Positions 7,961 to 16,434 of a stretch of 64,000 nt of DNA are shown here, in pieces (position 1 is the first letter of the stretch; every line of letters begins with the position of its first letter). Origin of the DNA: Streptomyces sp. Isolate_45 (GTDB lineage: Bacteria; Actinomycetota; Actinomycetes; Streptomycetales; Streptomycetaceae); assembly GCF_024721315.2 (NCBI RefSeq), contig NZ_JANFAK020000018.1:1-64000 (forward strand). The letters run 5' to 3'. The notes under the pieces are model-generated. The model did no database searches and was not told where the DNA came from. It was given only the letters and a program-made list of their open reading frames with translations. The position numbers and the translations under genes are program-made.

Positions 7961-8746
7961 ATGATCGCCACCACCGCCCGACCTGCCCCCGCGAGGCCCG
8001 CGACCGCCCGGCCGACCGTTCCCGTGCTGCGCTCGGAATGGATCAAGATACGCTCGGCCCGCGCGATCCTCGGGTCGCTCGTGGCCGTCTTCGCCGCGAC
8101 AACCGGCATCACCGTTCTCACCGCCGCCGCGATCGGTACGTCCGAGGCGGACGCACTGGGGGACGACCAACTGCTCGGCGCCTTCTTCGGAATCAACTTC
8201 GGGCAGATAGCAGCCATCGCCTTCGGCGCCACGGCGTTCGCGGGCGAGTTCCGCAACGGCGCCCTGCGGGTCTCCCTCACCGCCGTACCGAACCGGACCG
8301 GGCTCTACCTGTCCAAGGTCGCTGTTGTCGCCGGACTGGCCTTCGCCGTGGGACAGGTCACCGGCCTCGTCACCTTCCTAGGCGGGCAGGCCTTCAGGGG
8401 CGACCACGCCCTCTCCCTGGATGACCCCGGCGCACTGCGGGCCGTCTTCGGGAGCGGCATCTACCTGATGCTGATCGCCCTCCTGGCGGCCGGGCTGACG
8501 GCCTTGGTGCGCAGCGGCACCCTGGTGATGAGCCTGCTCATACCCCTGCTCCTGATCGTGCCGTTCGTCGTCGGTCAGGTGGTTGGAGGAGGTATGGAGT
8601 TCATGCCCGATCGGGCAGGTCAGCTGGTGATGCGGTCGCAGGCGGGGGGATCCCTCGGTCCTTGGACGGGGCTCGGGGTGGCAGCGATCTGGTCCGTGAC
8701 GGCCTTGGCCGCCGGATGGTTCGCGATGCGCCGCCGGGACGCGTGA
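7961..8746 (+). CDS. ABC-2-type transporter permease
   Basis: A 261-residue integral membrane protein with about six hydrophobic helices (AILGSLVAVFAATTGITVL; AAIAFGATAFAG; VAVVAGLAFAVGQVTGLV; IYLMLIALLAAGLTALV; SLLIPLLLIVPFVVG; LGVAAIWSVTALAAGWFAM) after a proline/alanine-rich cytoplasmic N-terminus with SEWIKIRS, a motif common in ABC-2 permeases. It partners the preceding ATPase. The ATG start has only a weak ribosome site (GACGGGAG 10 bases upstream), which suggests partial translational coupling. The likely role is export of a peptide or drug. Confidence 0.88.
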   Translation: MIATTARPAPARPATARPTVPVLRSEWIKIRSARAILGSLVAVFAATTGITVLTAAAIGTSEADALGDDQLLGAFFGINFGQIAAIAFGATAFAGEFRNGALRVSLTAVPNRTGLYLSKVAVVAGLAFAVGQVTGLVTFLGGQAFRGDHALSLDDPGALRAVFGSGIYLMLIALLAAGLTALVRSGTLVMSLLIPLLLIVPFVVGQVVGGGMEFMPDRAGQLVMRSQAGGSLGPWTGLGVAAIWSVTALAAGWFAMRRRDA

Positions 8747-8786
8747 CGAAGAGCCAGATGTCAGTGGTCCCCGGAATACTGACGAT

Positions 8787-9224
8787 ATGACCACGGGAGA
8801 GCAGCTCGACCTGATCGACCGCCTGCGGGCGCACGCCTTCGTGGACACGCCGGTCCGGCTCGGCCGACACGTCAGTGGCCCGGGATACCACCTGGTCGGG
8901 CTCGGCGGCACCCGGGACTTCTGGGAGGACGACGGTTCGTACCGTGCCGAGGCGACCGACCAGATCGGAGCCGCATACGGGTCGCTCACCCAGGCGCTGA
9001 CCGACCGGTGGGGGGAGCCGCAGGTCTTCTCCCCGGACTCCTTGAACCTCCGCGCCCTCGCGGGAGAGGCGATACCGCAGCCGTGGCAGGAGCTGAGCCA
9101 CACCACCGACCACCTGCACCTGTGGCGGGCCGAGGACAGTTGGTTGGTGGTGTGCGTGGCCCGGTGGGGCGAAGATGACCCCTACCTGCTGATGGCGGCC
9201 GTCACCGTGGTGGACCCGCCGTAG
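8787..9224 (+). CDS. Hypothetical protein, 145 aa
   Basis: A 145-residue soluble protein without signal peptide or membrane segment. The sequence is balanced and coding-like (LIDRLRAHAFVDTPVRLGRH; LTQALTDRWGEP; LWRAEDSWLVVCVARWGEDD). I do not recognise a characterised family. Tryptophan-rich strands at the C-terminus suggest a small alpha/beta domain. It follows the ABC permease gene by 40 bp in the same direction and could be read through from it, but nothing else links it to export. Confidence 0.75.
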   Translation: MTTGEQLDLIDRLRAHAFVDTPVRLGRHVSGPGYHLVGLGGTRDFWEDDGSYRAEATDQIGAAYGSLTQALTDRWGEPQVFSPDSLNLRALAGEAIPQPWQELSHTTDHLHLWRAEDSWLVVCVARWGEDDPYLLMAAVTVVDPP

Positions 9225-9244
9225 GCGCAGCGAGTGTCGGGCTG

Positions 9245-9261
9245 CCCGAGAGCTTCTCGGG
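9245..9261. terminator. Small hairpin between convergent genes
   Basis: CCCGAGA-GCT-TCTCGGG is a perfect 7-bp stem with a 3-base loop in the 183-bp gap between the rightward hypothetical gene and the leftward glycosylase gene. It could act as a terminator for either. A further GC-rich near-palindrome follows around 9279-9292. Confidence 0.35.
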
Positions 9262-9407
9262 ATACCACCCGAGGCCTGCAACCACCCCGGGTGGGCCTGT
9301 CGGGCAGGCGGGGCGGTGCCACGGCCGGGCCCGCCTCGGGGATTGAAACGGTTCGAAGGTGTGAGCCCGCGCCGGTCCTGCGGCCACGGGCGGGGTCGGA
9401 GCCGGGG

Positions 9408-9956
9408 TCAGGTGCCGGGTGCGGTTTCGGCGGCCGCGCGAAGGCGGGCGTACTCCTGGGCCATGGACTCCGCTGTCCAGTGGGCGTTGAGGCCACTGGG
9501 ATTGGGGAGGGCCCAGATCCGGGTGGCGCCGATGGTGCGTTCCTGGGGGCCGATGGTGGCCTTCCGCTCGCCGAAGGCCGTGCGGTAGGCGGTGACACCG
9601 ACCACGGCCAGCCACTGCGGGCGCAGGGCCTCCACCTTGGCCGTCAGGATGCGGCCGCCCTCGACGAACTCCTCGGCGCTGAGCTCGTCGGCTCGGGCGG
9701 TGGCTCGGGCCACGACGTTGGTGATGCCGAGGCGGTAGGAGAGCAGCTCCTGCTGTTCCTCCGGGGCCAGCCGGCGGGGCGTGAACCCCGACAGGTGCAG
9801 TACCGGCCAGAAACGGTTGCCTGGGCGGGCGAAGTGGTGGCCCGTCGCGGCGGAGAGGAGACCCGGATTGATCCCGCAGAACAGCACACGCAGACCGCCC
9901 GCGACCACGTCCGGGAGGACGAGGTCGCGGGCGGCGTCGAGCTCGTCGGGGGTCAG
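9408..9956 (-). CDS. mug: G/U mismatch-specific DNA glycosylase (Mug/TDG family)
   Basis: A uracil-DNA glycosylase superfamily protein that removes uracil or thymine-derived lesions opposite guanine. LRVLFCGINPG is the family's first active-site motif (catalytic asparagine position), followed by ATGHHFARPGNRFWPVLHLSGF; LPNPSGLNAHW is the second motif, which contacts DNA. The family N-terminus (TPDELDAARDLVLPD) lies upstream of the nearest GTG (9906-9908). The true start is probably the CTG at 9954-9956, which overlaps the purB stop as CTGA and gives 182 residues. With the GTG at 9908 it would be 166 residues. It is translationally coupled to purB. Confidence 0.85.
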   Translation of the reverse strand: MTPDELDAARDLVLPDVVAGGLRVLFCGINPGLLSAATGHHFARPGNRFWPVLHLSGFTPRRLAPEEQQELLSYRLGITNVVARATARADELSAEEFVEGGRILTAKVEALRPQWLAVVGVTAYRTAFGERKATIGPQERTIGATRIWALPNPSGLNAHWTAESMAQEYARLRAAAETAPGT

Positions 9957-11386
9957 AGGATCGACCCCGGCGCGTACCCCGCGGCCTCCGGGTGCTGCTT
10001 CGCGATGGCCTCGATGCGGGACACCACGGTCGCCACCTGATCACCGGCCGCGCCGGTGAAGGACAGCTTGTCGGCCATGAGGGCGTCCAGCTGGGCGCGG
10101 TCCAGGGGCATCCGCTCGTCCGCGGCCAGCTTCTCCAGGAGCTCGTTGCGCTCGGCGCCCTGCTCGCGCATGGCGAGGGCGGAAGCCACCGCGTGCTCCT
10201 TGATGACCTCGTGCGCGGCCTCGCGGCCCACCCCGGCCCGGACGGCACCCATCAGAACCTTGGTGGTGGCGAGGAACGGCAGGTAGCGGTCCAGCTCGCG
10301 GGCGACGACGGCCGGGAAGGCGCCGAACTCGTCGAGGACCGTCAGGAAGGTCTCCAGCAGGCCGTCGAAGGCGAAGAACGCGTCGGGCAGTGCCACGCGG
10401 CGGACCACGGAGCAGGACACGTCGCCCTCGTTCCACTGGTCGCCGGCCAGCTCGCCGGTCATCGAGGCGTAGCCCCGCAGGATGACCATGAGGCCGTTCA
10501 CACGCTCGCAGGAGCGGGTGTTCATCTTGTGCGGCATCGCGGAGGACCCGACCTGGCCGGGCTTGAAGCCCTCGGTGACCAGCTCGTGTCCGGCCATCAG
10601 GCGGATCGTCTTGGCGATCGAGGAGGGGGCGCCGGCCAGCTGCACCAGCGCGGTGACCACGTCGTAGTCCAGCGAGCGCGGGTAGACCTGACCGACCGAC
10701 GTGAAGGCCTGAGCGAAGCCCAGGTGGGCGGCGATGCGCTGCTCCAGGTCGGCGAGCTTGGCGGTGTCGCCGCCCAGCAGGTCGAGCATGTCCTGGGCGG
10801 TGCCGACCGGCCCCTTGATGCCGCGCAGCGGGTAGCGCTCCAGCAGGTCCTCAAGGCGGGCGTAGGCGACCAGCAGCTCGTCGGCGGCGGTCGCGAAACG
10901 CTTGCCCAGGGTGGTCGCCTGAGCGGCCACGTTGTGGGAGCGGCCCGCCATGACCAGCTCGGCGTGCTCGCCGGCCAGCCGTCCGAGGCGCGCGAGGACG
11001 GCGACGGTACGGTCCCGGGCGAGCTCCAGCGAGAGCCGGATCTGGAGCTGCTCGACGTTCTCGGTGAGGTCGCGGGAAGTCATGCCCTTGTGGACGTGCT
11101 CGTGTCCGGCGAGGGCGTTGAACTCCTCGATCCGGGCCTTCACGTCGTGCCGGGTGACCTTCTCGCGTTCGGCGATGGACGCGAGGTCGACGGTCTCCAG
11201 GACGCGCTCGTAGTCGGCGAGGGCGGCGTCCGGGACGTCGATGCCGAGGTCCTTCTGGGCGCGCAGCACGGCGAGCCACAGCCGCCGCTCCAGCGTCACC
11301 TTGTACTCGGGGGACCACAGGACGGCGAGCTCCGCGGAGGCGTAGCGGCCGGCCAGGACATTGGGGATGCGGGGCTTGGCTGTCAC
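9953..11386 (-). CDS. purB: Adenylosuccinate lyase
   Basis: A 477-residue fumarase/aspartase-superfamily enzyme acting twice in purine synthesis: SAICAR to AICAR plus fumarate, and adenylosuccinate to AMP plus fumarate. Family features are GHEHVHKGMTSRDLTENVEQ, the SHNVAAQATTLGKR region, and the signature GSSAMPHKMNTRSCE carrying the flexible catalytic loop. A GTG at 11386 (VTAKPRIPNVLAGRY) is taken as start because family homology begins there, although no clear Shine-Dalgarno sequence precedes it. The glycosylase gene overlaps its stop. Catalytic residues look intact. Confidence 0.97.
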   Translation of the reverse strand: MTAKPRIPNVLAGRYASAELAVLWSPEYKVTLERRLWLAVLRAQKDLGIDVPDAALADYERVLETVDLASIAEREKVTRHDVKARIEEFNALAGHEHVHKGMTSRDLTENVEQLQIRLSLELARDRTVAVLARLGRLAGEHAELVMAGRSHNVAAQATTLGKRFATAADELLVAYARLEDLLERYPLRGIKGPVGTAQDMLDLLGGDTAKLADLEQRIAAHLGFAQAFTSVGQVYPRSLDYDVVTALVQLAGAPSSIAKTIRLMAGHELVTEGFKPGQVGSSAMPHKMNTRSCERVNGLMVILRGYASMTGELAGDQWNEGDVSCSVVRRVALPDAFFAFDGLLETFLTVLDEFGAFPAVVARELDRYLPFLATTKVLMGAVRAGVGREAAHEVIKEHAVASALAMREQGAERNELLEKLAADERMPLDRAQLDALMADKLSFTGAAGDQVATVVSRIEAIAKQHPEAAGYAPGSIL

Positions 11387-11457
11387 GTGGAGGAATTCTA
11401 CTTGGGCCACGGCTGTGCGTTTACGCAGGTCCGGACACCGCCCGGGATTGTGCCTTG

Positions 11458-12240
11458 CTACGAAGGCCGCGAGGGCCCGAAGGGCAGCAGCTCGGCGCGC
11501 TTCGGGGGGAGGCCGTCCCCCGAGGAGCGGCCCGTCAGGCGGCGGCCGATCCAGGGGAGCAGGTGCCGGCGGGCGAAGCGCAGGTCCTCGGTGCGGCGGG
11601 CCGGCCAACCCATGGCGACCGCGGTGGGCAGCGGCGCGCGCCAGTCCTCCTCGGGCGGCAGGCCCAGAGCCTGCCAGACGGCCTCCGCCACCCGGCGGTG
11701 GCCCTCGGCCGTCAGATGCAGCCGGTCGACGTCCCACATGCGGGGCTCCGCGAGCACGGGAGCCCCGTACAGGTCCACCAGCAGGGCGCCGTGCTCTTCG
11801 GCGAGCTCGTCGAGGATGACGTAGAGCTCCTCCATGCGCGGGCGGAAGCGGTCCATGACGGGGCCGTTGCGGCCCGGGGAGCGCATCAGCACCAGTTGCC
11901 CGCACGAGGGGGCGAGCAGCGCCACGGCCTCCTCCAGGTGGCCGCGGACCCGGCCCATGTCCACCTTGGGCCGCAGGGTGTCGTTCAGTCCGCCGACCAG
12001 AGTCACCACATCGGCGCGCATCGTCGCGGCCACCGGGGCCTGCTCCCCGGCGATCTGCCCGATGAGCTTTCCGCGCACGGCGAGGTTCGCGTACCGGAAA
12101 TCGGGCTCGCGCCGTGCGAGACGGGCGGCGAGCAGATCGGCCCAGCCCCGGTAGGAGCCGTCCGGGAGCAGGTCGGACATGCCCTCGGTGAAGGAGTCGC
12201 CGACCGCGACGAAACTGGTGTAAGAGGCATTCATCTCCAT
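11458..12240 (-). CDS. SGNH/GDSL hydrolase
   Basis: A 260-residue GDSL-type esterase/lipase-like protein. Block I GDSFTEGMSD (catalytic serine near residue 16), block III GGLND (near 85-89, oxyanion asparagine) and block V DRLHLTAEGH with the Asp/His dyad near 174-177 are all present. There is no signal peptide, so it is probably intracellular. Streptomyces carry several paralogues, mostly uncharacterised. ATG at 12240 or 12234 are both possible. It is the last gene of the leftward series after the CorC-type pair, but an inverted repeat separates them. Confidence 0.88.
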   Translation of the reverse strand: MEMNASYTSFVAVGDSFTEGMSDLLPDGSYRGWADLLAARLARREPDFRYANLAVRGKLIGQIAGEQAPVAATMRADVVTLVGGLNDTLRPKVDMGRVRGHLEEAVALLAPSCGQLVLMRSPGRNGPVMDRFRPRMEELYVILDELAEEHGALLVDLYGAPVLAEPRMWDVDRLHLTAEGHRRVAEAVWQALGLPPEEDWRAPLPTAVAMGWPARRTEDLRFARRHLLPWIGRRLTGRSSGDGLPPKRAELLPFGPSRPS

Positions 12241-12248
12241 GGCGGGAG

Positions 12249-12282
12249 CGATGCTACCGCGCGGTACCGGGCGGTAGCATCG
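12249..12282. repeat. Inverted repeat upstream of the GDSL hydrolase
   Basis: CGATGCTACCG (12249-12259) and its complement CGGTAGCATCG (12272-12282) flank a 12-base loop that itself contains GCGGTACC. It sits between the stop of the upstream CNNM-type gene and the start of the hydrolase gene, both leftward. It may be a terminator for the former or an operator for the latter. Confidence 0.5.
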
Positions 12283-12309
12283 GCGGGTACCGCCCGCTCC
12301 GTACCCGCC

Positions 12310-13329
12310 TCAGGCGGAGGTCGGCCTGCCGAACAGCTCGCGCAGGACGTCCTCCATCGTCACCAGCCCCGTCATCACGCCGTCGGTCCCCAGCACCGCG
12401 GCCAGGTGAGTGCGACTGCGGCGCATGGCGGTCAGCACGTCGTCCAGCGGGGTCTCCGCACGCACCTGCGCGATCGGGCGCAGCGCGGACGACGGGAAGG
12501 GGTCGTCGCGCTCCGTCACGTCCAGCGCGTCCTTGACGTGGAGGTATCCCAGGATCCGGTGCTTGGGGTCGATCACCGGGAAGCGGGAGTACCCCGATGC
12601 GGCGGACAGTTGCTCCAGCCCGGACGCGGTGATGCCCAACCGGGCGGAAACCACCTGGTCCGCGGGCAGCACCACATCGGTCACCGGCCGCCGACCCAGC
12701 TCCAGGGCGTCGTGGAGCCGCTCGCTCGCCCGGTCGTCGATCAGCCCGGCGTCGCTGGAGTCCTTGACCATCCGGGCCAGCTCGTCATCGGAGAAGGTCG
12801 CCGCGACCTCGTCCTTCACCTCCACGCGCAGCAGACGCAGCAGGACGTTCGCGAAGGCGTTGATCGCGAAGATCACCGGCCGCAGCGCCCGTGTCAGGGT
12901 CACCAGCGGCGGACCCAGCACCAGCGCGGTGCGCACGGGCTCGGCCAGTGCCACGTTCTTCGGCACCATCTCGCCGAACAGCATGTGCAGGTACGTCGCC
13001 AGTGCCAGCGCCACCACGAAGGAGATCGCGTGGGTCAGTCCGGACGGCACCCCGATGAGGTCGAGCACCGGGGTCAGCAGGTGCGCGATGGCCGGCTCGG
13101 CCACGATGCCCAGGACCAGGGTGCACAGGGTGATGCCCAGTTGGGCGGCCGCCATCAGCGCGGAGACGTGCTCCAGGCCCCACAGGACCGCCCGTGCACG
13201 CCGGTCGCCCTCCTCGGCGTACGGCTCGATCTGACTGCGCCGCACGGAGATCAGCGCGAACTCCGCGCCGACGAAGAAGCCGTTGACGACGAGGGTCGCC
13301 AAGCCGATCAGCAGCTGGATCACGGTCAT
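12310..13329 (-). CDS. CNNM/HlyC-CorC family membrane protein (short form)
   Basis: A 339-residue protein with an N-terminal DUF21/CNNM transmembrane domain of about four helices (residues 1-190; FVGAEFALISVRRSQIEPY, GEMVPKNVALAEP) and a CBS pair (about 200-335; DVVLPADQVVSARLG, VMTGLVTMEDVLRELFG). It lacks the C-terminal CorC_HlyC domain that its partner has. The family is linked to Mg2+/Co2+ efflux or homeostasis despite the old haemolysin name. It overlaps the upstream paralogue by 4 bp (ATGA), implying coupled synthesis and perhaps a heterodimer. Confidence 0.9.
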   Translation of the reverse strand: MTVIQLLIGLATLVVNGFFVGAEFALISVRRSQIEPYAEEGDRRARAVLWGLEHVSALMAAAQLGITLCTLVLGIVAEPAIAHLLTPVLDLIGVPSGLTHAISFVVALALATYLHMLFGEMVPKNVALAEPVRTALVLGPPLVTLTRALRPVIFAINAFANVLLRLLRVEVKDEVAATFSDDELARMVKDSSDAGLIDDRASERLHDALELGRRPVTDVVLPADQVVSARLGITASGLEQLSAASGYSRFPVIDPKHRILGYLHVKDALDVTERDDPFPSSALRPIAQVRAETPLDDVLTAMRRSRTHLAAVLGTDGVMTGLVTMEDVLRELFGRPTSA

Positions 13330-14666
13330 CGGGCCTCCTCCGTTCCCCCGCCGTCCCCGGTGTCGACGGGTAGGTGCAGCAGGACGCGGGCGGCCCGCCG
13401 CCCGCCGGCGTCGACCACGTCCAGCCGCCAGCCGTCCAGCTCCAGCCGGTCGCCGACGGCCGGGATCCGCCCCAGTTCGGTGGCGATCAACCCGGCCAGG
13501 GTTTCGTAGGGGCCGTCCGGCACGTGCAGGCCGATCTTCCGGAGCTGGTCCATGCGCGCGGCTCCGTCGGCGGAGTAGAGGGGCCGTCCGGACTCGTCCG
13601 TACCGGCCGGGGCCAGGTCCGAGGTCTCGTGCGGATCGTGCTCGTCGCGCACCTCGCCGACGACCTCCTCGACGATGTCCTCCAGCGTGGCCACTCCGGC
13701 GGTGCCCCCGTACTCGTCGATGACGACGGCCATCGTCTGCCTGCCGGACAGCCGGTCCAGCAGCCGGTCCACGGTCAGCGACTCGGGTACGAGGAGCGGT
13801 TCGCGCAGCAGCTGCGAGACGGGGCGGCGGTGGCGCTCCTCGGCCGGCAGCGCCAGCACGTCCTTGATGTGGACGGTGCCGACGACGGTGTCGAGGCTGC
13901 CCCGGTAGACCGGGAAGCGGGACAGGCCGGTCGCCATGGTCGCGTTCGCCACGTCCTCCGCGGTGGTCTGCACGTCCAGGGCGGTCACCTGGACGCGCGG
14001 GGTCATCACGTTCTCGGCGGTCAGATCGGCCAGGTTCAGGGTCCGTACGAACAGCTCGGCCGTGTCCTCCTCCAAGGCACCGGCCTTCGCGGAGTGCCGG
14101 GCGAGCGCCACGAGCTCCTGCGGGCTGCGGGCGGACGCCAGCTCCTCGGCGGGCTCCATGCCGAACCGTTGGACCAGGTGGTTCGCCGTGGTGTTCAGGT
14201 GACTGATCAGGGGCTTGAAGGCCCGGCTGAACACCCGTTGCGGGGTCGCCACCCGTTTGGCGATCGCCAGCGGCGAGGAGATCGCCCAGTTCTTCGGCAC
14301 GAGTTCACCGACGACCATCAGGACGACCGTCGACAGCGCCGTGCCGAGGGCCAGGGCGGTCGAGGACGCGACCGAGGCCGACATGCCCATGGCCCTGAAG
14401 GGACCCTGGAGCAACGCTGCGATCGACGGCTTGGCGAGCATGCCGATGACCAGGCCGGTCACGGTGATGCCGAGCTGGGCGCCGGACAGCTGGAACGTCA
14501 GGCCGCGGACGGCGGTCAGGGCGCTGTCCGCGCCGCGCTCGCCGCGCTCCACGGCGCGTTCGAGTTCACTGCGCTCGACGGTGGTCAGCGAGAACTCGGC
14601 CGCGACGAAGACCCCGCAGGCGACGCACAGCAGCAGCGCCAGGACGAGCAGGAGCACTTCGGTCAT
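13326..14666 (-). CDS. CNNM/HlyC-CorC family membrane protein (full-length)
   Basis: A 446-residue protein: DUF21 transmembrane domain (about 1-200, CGVFVAAEFSLTTVERSELE, GELVPKNWAISSPLA), two CBS motifs (about 215-345, ENVMTPRVQVTALDV and MAVVIDEYGGTAGVATLEDI) and a C-terminal CorC_HlyC domain (about 360-430). Members transport or regulate divalent cations, chiefly Mg2+ and Co2+; CBS pairs often bind adenine nucleotides. GGAGGTGA precedes the ATG start. It leads a two-gene operon with a shorter paralogue, an arrangement common in actinomycetes. Confidence 0.92.
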   Translation of the reverse strand: MTEVLLLVLALLLCVACGVFVAAEFSLTTVERSELERAVERGERGADSALTAVRGLTFQLSGAQLGITVTGLVIGMLAKPSIAALLQGPFRAMGMSASVASSTALALGTALSTVVLMVVGELVPKNWAISSPLAIAKRVATPQRVFSRAFKPLISHLNTTANHLVQRFGMEPAEELASARSPQELVALARHSAKAGALEEDTAELFVRTLNLADLTAENVMTPRVQVTALDVQTTAEDVANATMATGLSRFPVYRGSLDTVVGTVHIKDVLALPAEERHRRPVSQLLREPLLVPESLTVDRLLDRLSGRQTMAVVIDEYGGTAGVATLEDIVEEVVGEVRDEHDPHETSDLAPAGTDESGRPLYSADGAARMDQLRKIGLHVPDGPYETLAGLIATELGRIPAVGDRLELDGWRLDVVDAGGRRAARVLLHLPVDTGDGGGTEEAR

Positions 14667-14805
14667 CGGTGTTTCACCTCCGTCCCATGATCAGACAGAC
14701 GGAGAAGTGGCGCGCGGCGTCGCCGGGACGCGCGCGGGGGCCGGGTACCGCGGGGCTCGCCCATGGGCGGACGCTCACACCCCTTCGGTCGGGGGCGATC
14801 GGCCG

Positions 14806-14835
14806 CGCCCGGGTGACGGGCCCGACACCCGGGCG
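14806..14835. repeat. Perfect hairpin-forming inverted repeat
   Basis: CGCCCGGGTG (14806-14815) and CACCCGGGCG (14826-14835) flank a 10-base loop, in the divergent gap between the CNNM-type operon and the broken acetyltransferase gene. It may be an operator of the leftward operon or a relic. Confidence 0.45.
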
Positions 14836-14902
14836 GGAAGGACACACCCAAGGAGAATGACCGCCCTTCCGGCCGAGCATGCGCGGATGGTGGGATGAGC
14901 GC

Positions 14903-15324
14903 ATGAATGATCTTCACATCACCACCGCTCCGGCGGCGGCCTGACAGCCGTGCCGGACTTCTGGAAGGACGCGGCCAAGGGCACGAGCATCAGCGACGAC
15001 CTCGCGGGTGTCCAACGGCTCCACATCCGGGACCCACAGGCCCTCCCGCCGGCCCGGCGGGGAGCTCGTCGGCACGGTCGTCGCGGGGTTCGACGGCCGG
15101 CGCTGCCACCAGTACCGGCCGGCGGTGCCCCCCGACCACCGCCGGCAGGGCATCGGCACGGCCCAGCCGGCGGCCGCCGAGGAACGCTTCGTGGCCTTTG
15201 GGTGGACGCCGGGCCGACGCGATGGTGTTCGACGGGAACGCCGGGGCGCACGGGGCGTGGGACGCGGCCGACTACCCCCCGGAGGACAGTCTGGACGCGC
15301 TGGGTCAAGCCGCTGGCGGACTGA
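14903..15324 (+). pseudogene. GNAT-family N-acetyltransferase, multiply frameshifted
   Basis: A GNAT gene can be reassembled only by switching frame at least four times. MNDLHITTAPAAA starts at 14903; VPDFWKDAAKGTSISDDL and AGVQRLHIRDPQA follow in a second frame; GGELVGTVVAGFDGRR and DHRRQGIGTAQPAAAEERF, the acetyl-CoA-binding signature region, are back in the first; RRADAMVFDGNAGAHGAWD and EDSLDAL lie in a third; and WVKPLAD with the stop is in the second. Gene order and spacing match intact Streptomyces GNAT proteins of about 140 residues. The gene is surely inactive unless the sequence contains errors. Confidence 0.8.
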
Positions 15325-15375
15325 CGCCGGCAGGCCGGTCGACCGGACGGGTGAAGGGGGTGGTCCGGCCAGGGG

Positions 15376-16032
15376 TCAGGGAACGCGGCGGGCGGATCCG
15401 ATCACGCAGTACGAGGTGGGGAGGGCCGGCCCGCGCTCGGGCAGCCGGAAGGCGCGCTGCGACACGATCCGGAACCCGGCGGCCTCGATCGCGGCGAGCG
15501 GGTCGCGGGCGGTGTGACAGCCGCCGAACAGGCGGGGCCAGACGGTCCGGTCCAGCGCCCGCTGGACGGCGGCCATACCGGGACCGGGCGCGAGCCCGTG
15601 TTCCAGGAACCGTAGCTCCGCCTCGGGGCGCAGCACGCGGTGGAGTTCGGAAAGGGCCCGCGGCAGGTTGCCCACGGTGCACAGGACCAGTGAGGCGACG
15701 GCGACGTCGAAGGCCTCGCTCTTGACGGGCAGGGCCTCGGCCACCCCCGGTACGAGGTCCACGGGCACCTCGGCGCGCAGCGCGGCCGCGGCCGCCAGGT
15801 GGCGCAGGGTGCGTTCCGGTTCGACGGCGACGACCTCGGAGACGGCGCGGGGGTAGTGGGCGAAGTTCAGCCCGTTGCCCGCGCCGATCTCGATGACGCG
15901 GCCGGACACGCCGTGCAGCAGCTCGCGGCGCAGGGCGGCCATGCCGGCCCGGGTCTCGGCGGCGGTGCTGGCGCGGGCGTAGAACCGGGCGAAGTACGGG
16001 TGGTGGACCGGATCGGGGGGATGCGCGGGCAT
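15376..16032 (-). CDS. Class I SAM-dependent methyltransferase
   Basis: A 218-residue methyltransferase of the UbiE/Methyltransf_11 type. Motif I is VIEIGAGNGLNFAHY near residue 46, the acidic post-I residue is in VVAVEPE, and motif IV is AFDVAVASLVLC, with the tail YCVIGSARR. It has no signal peptide. The ATG at 16032 is used because family similarity (HHPYFARFYAR) starts soon after; an open frame continues far upstream through noncoding sequence. The substrate is unknown; related proteins act on small lipophilic or quinone-like molecules. Confidence 0.85.
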   Translation of the reverse strand: MPAHPPDPVHHPYFARFYARASTAAETRAGMAALRRELLHGVSGRVIEIGAGNGLNFAHYPRAVSEVVAVEPERTLRHLAAAAALRAEVPVDLVPGVAEALPVKSEAFDVAVASLVLCTVGNLPRALSELHRVLRPEAELRFLEHGLAPGPGMAAVQRALDRTVWPRLFGGCHTARDPLAAIEAAGFRIVSQRAFRLPERGPALPTSYCVIGSARRVP

Positions 16033-16195
16033 GGCGGCCTCCGGGCGCGGGTCGGTGCGGACGGCTGACACGGGTGTGGGTGTGGGTGCGCTGCGGGGCT
16101 GTTCCCCGCCCCGGCACGCCGCGAAACCGCTCCGCGACCGAAGCGGCCGGGACACGCCGGCCCACCCGCGCGACCCCGACCGCACCGCACCCCCG

Positions 16196-16275
16196 GACGA
16201 GCGGCCCCCCGACGAGCGGAACTCCCCGACGCGCGGAACCCCCGACGCGCGGAACCCCCGACCGAGCGGCCCCCC
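16196..16275. repeat. Five tandem 15-17-base units
   Basis: Five degenerate copies of GACGAGCGGAACCCCC run head to tail (units begin at 16196, 16211, 16228, 16244 and 16260), and the two central ones are identical. They fill the middle of the 400-bp gap between the methyltransferase and lipoprotein genes, which otherwise shows no gene. Confidence 0.75.
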
Positions 16276-16434
16276 GGCGCCGCACCCCGAGCCGCCGCGT
16301 CGGTGTCGGCGTCGTCGGGCGGCGGCGGACGGAGTCCGGGATCCGGCCGGAGCGAGAGGCGAAGCGGACGCAGTGGCGATAATCGGCACGCGGTCGTCCC
16401 GCCCGGGCGCCGATCGACGCACACATGGAGAACC

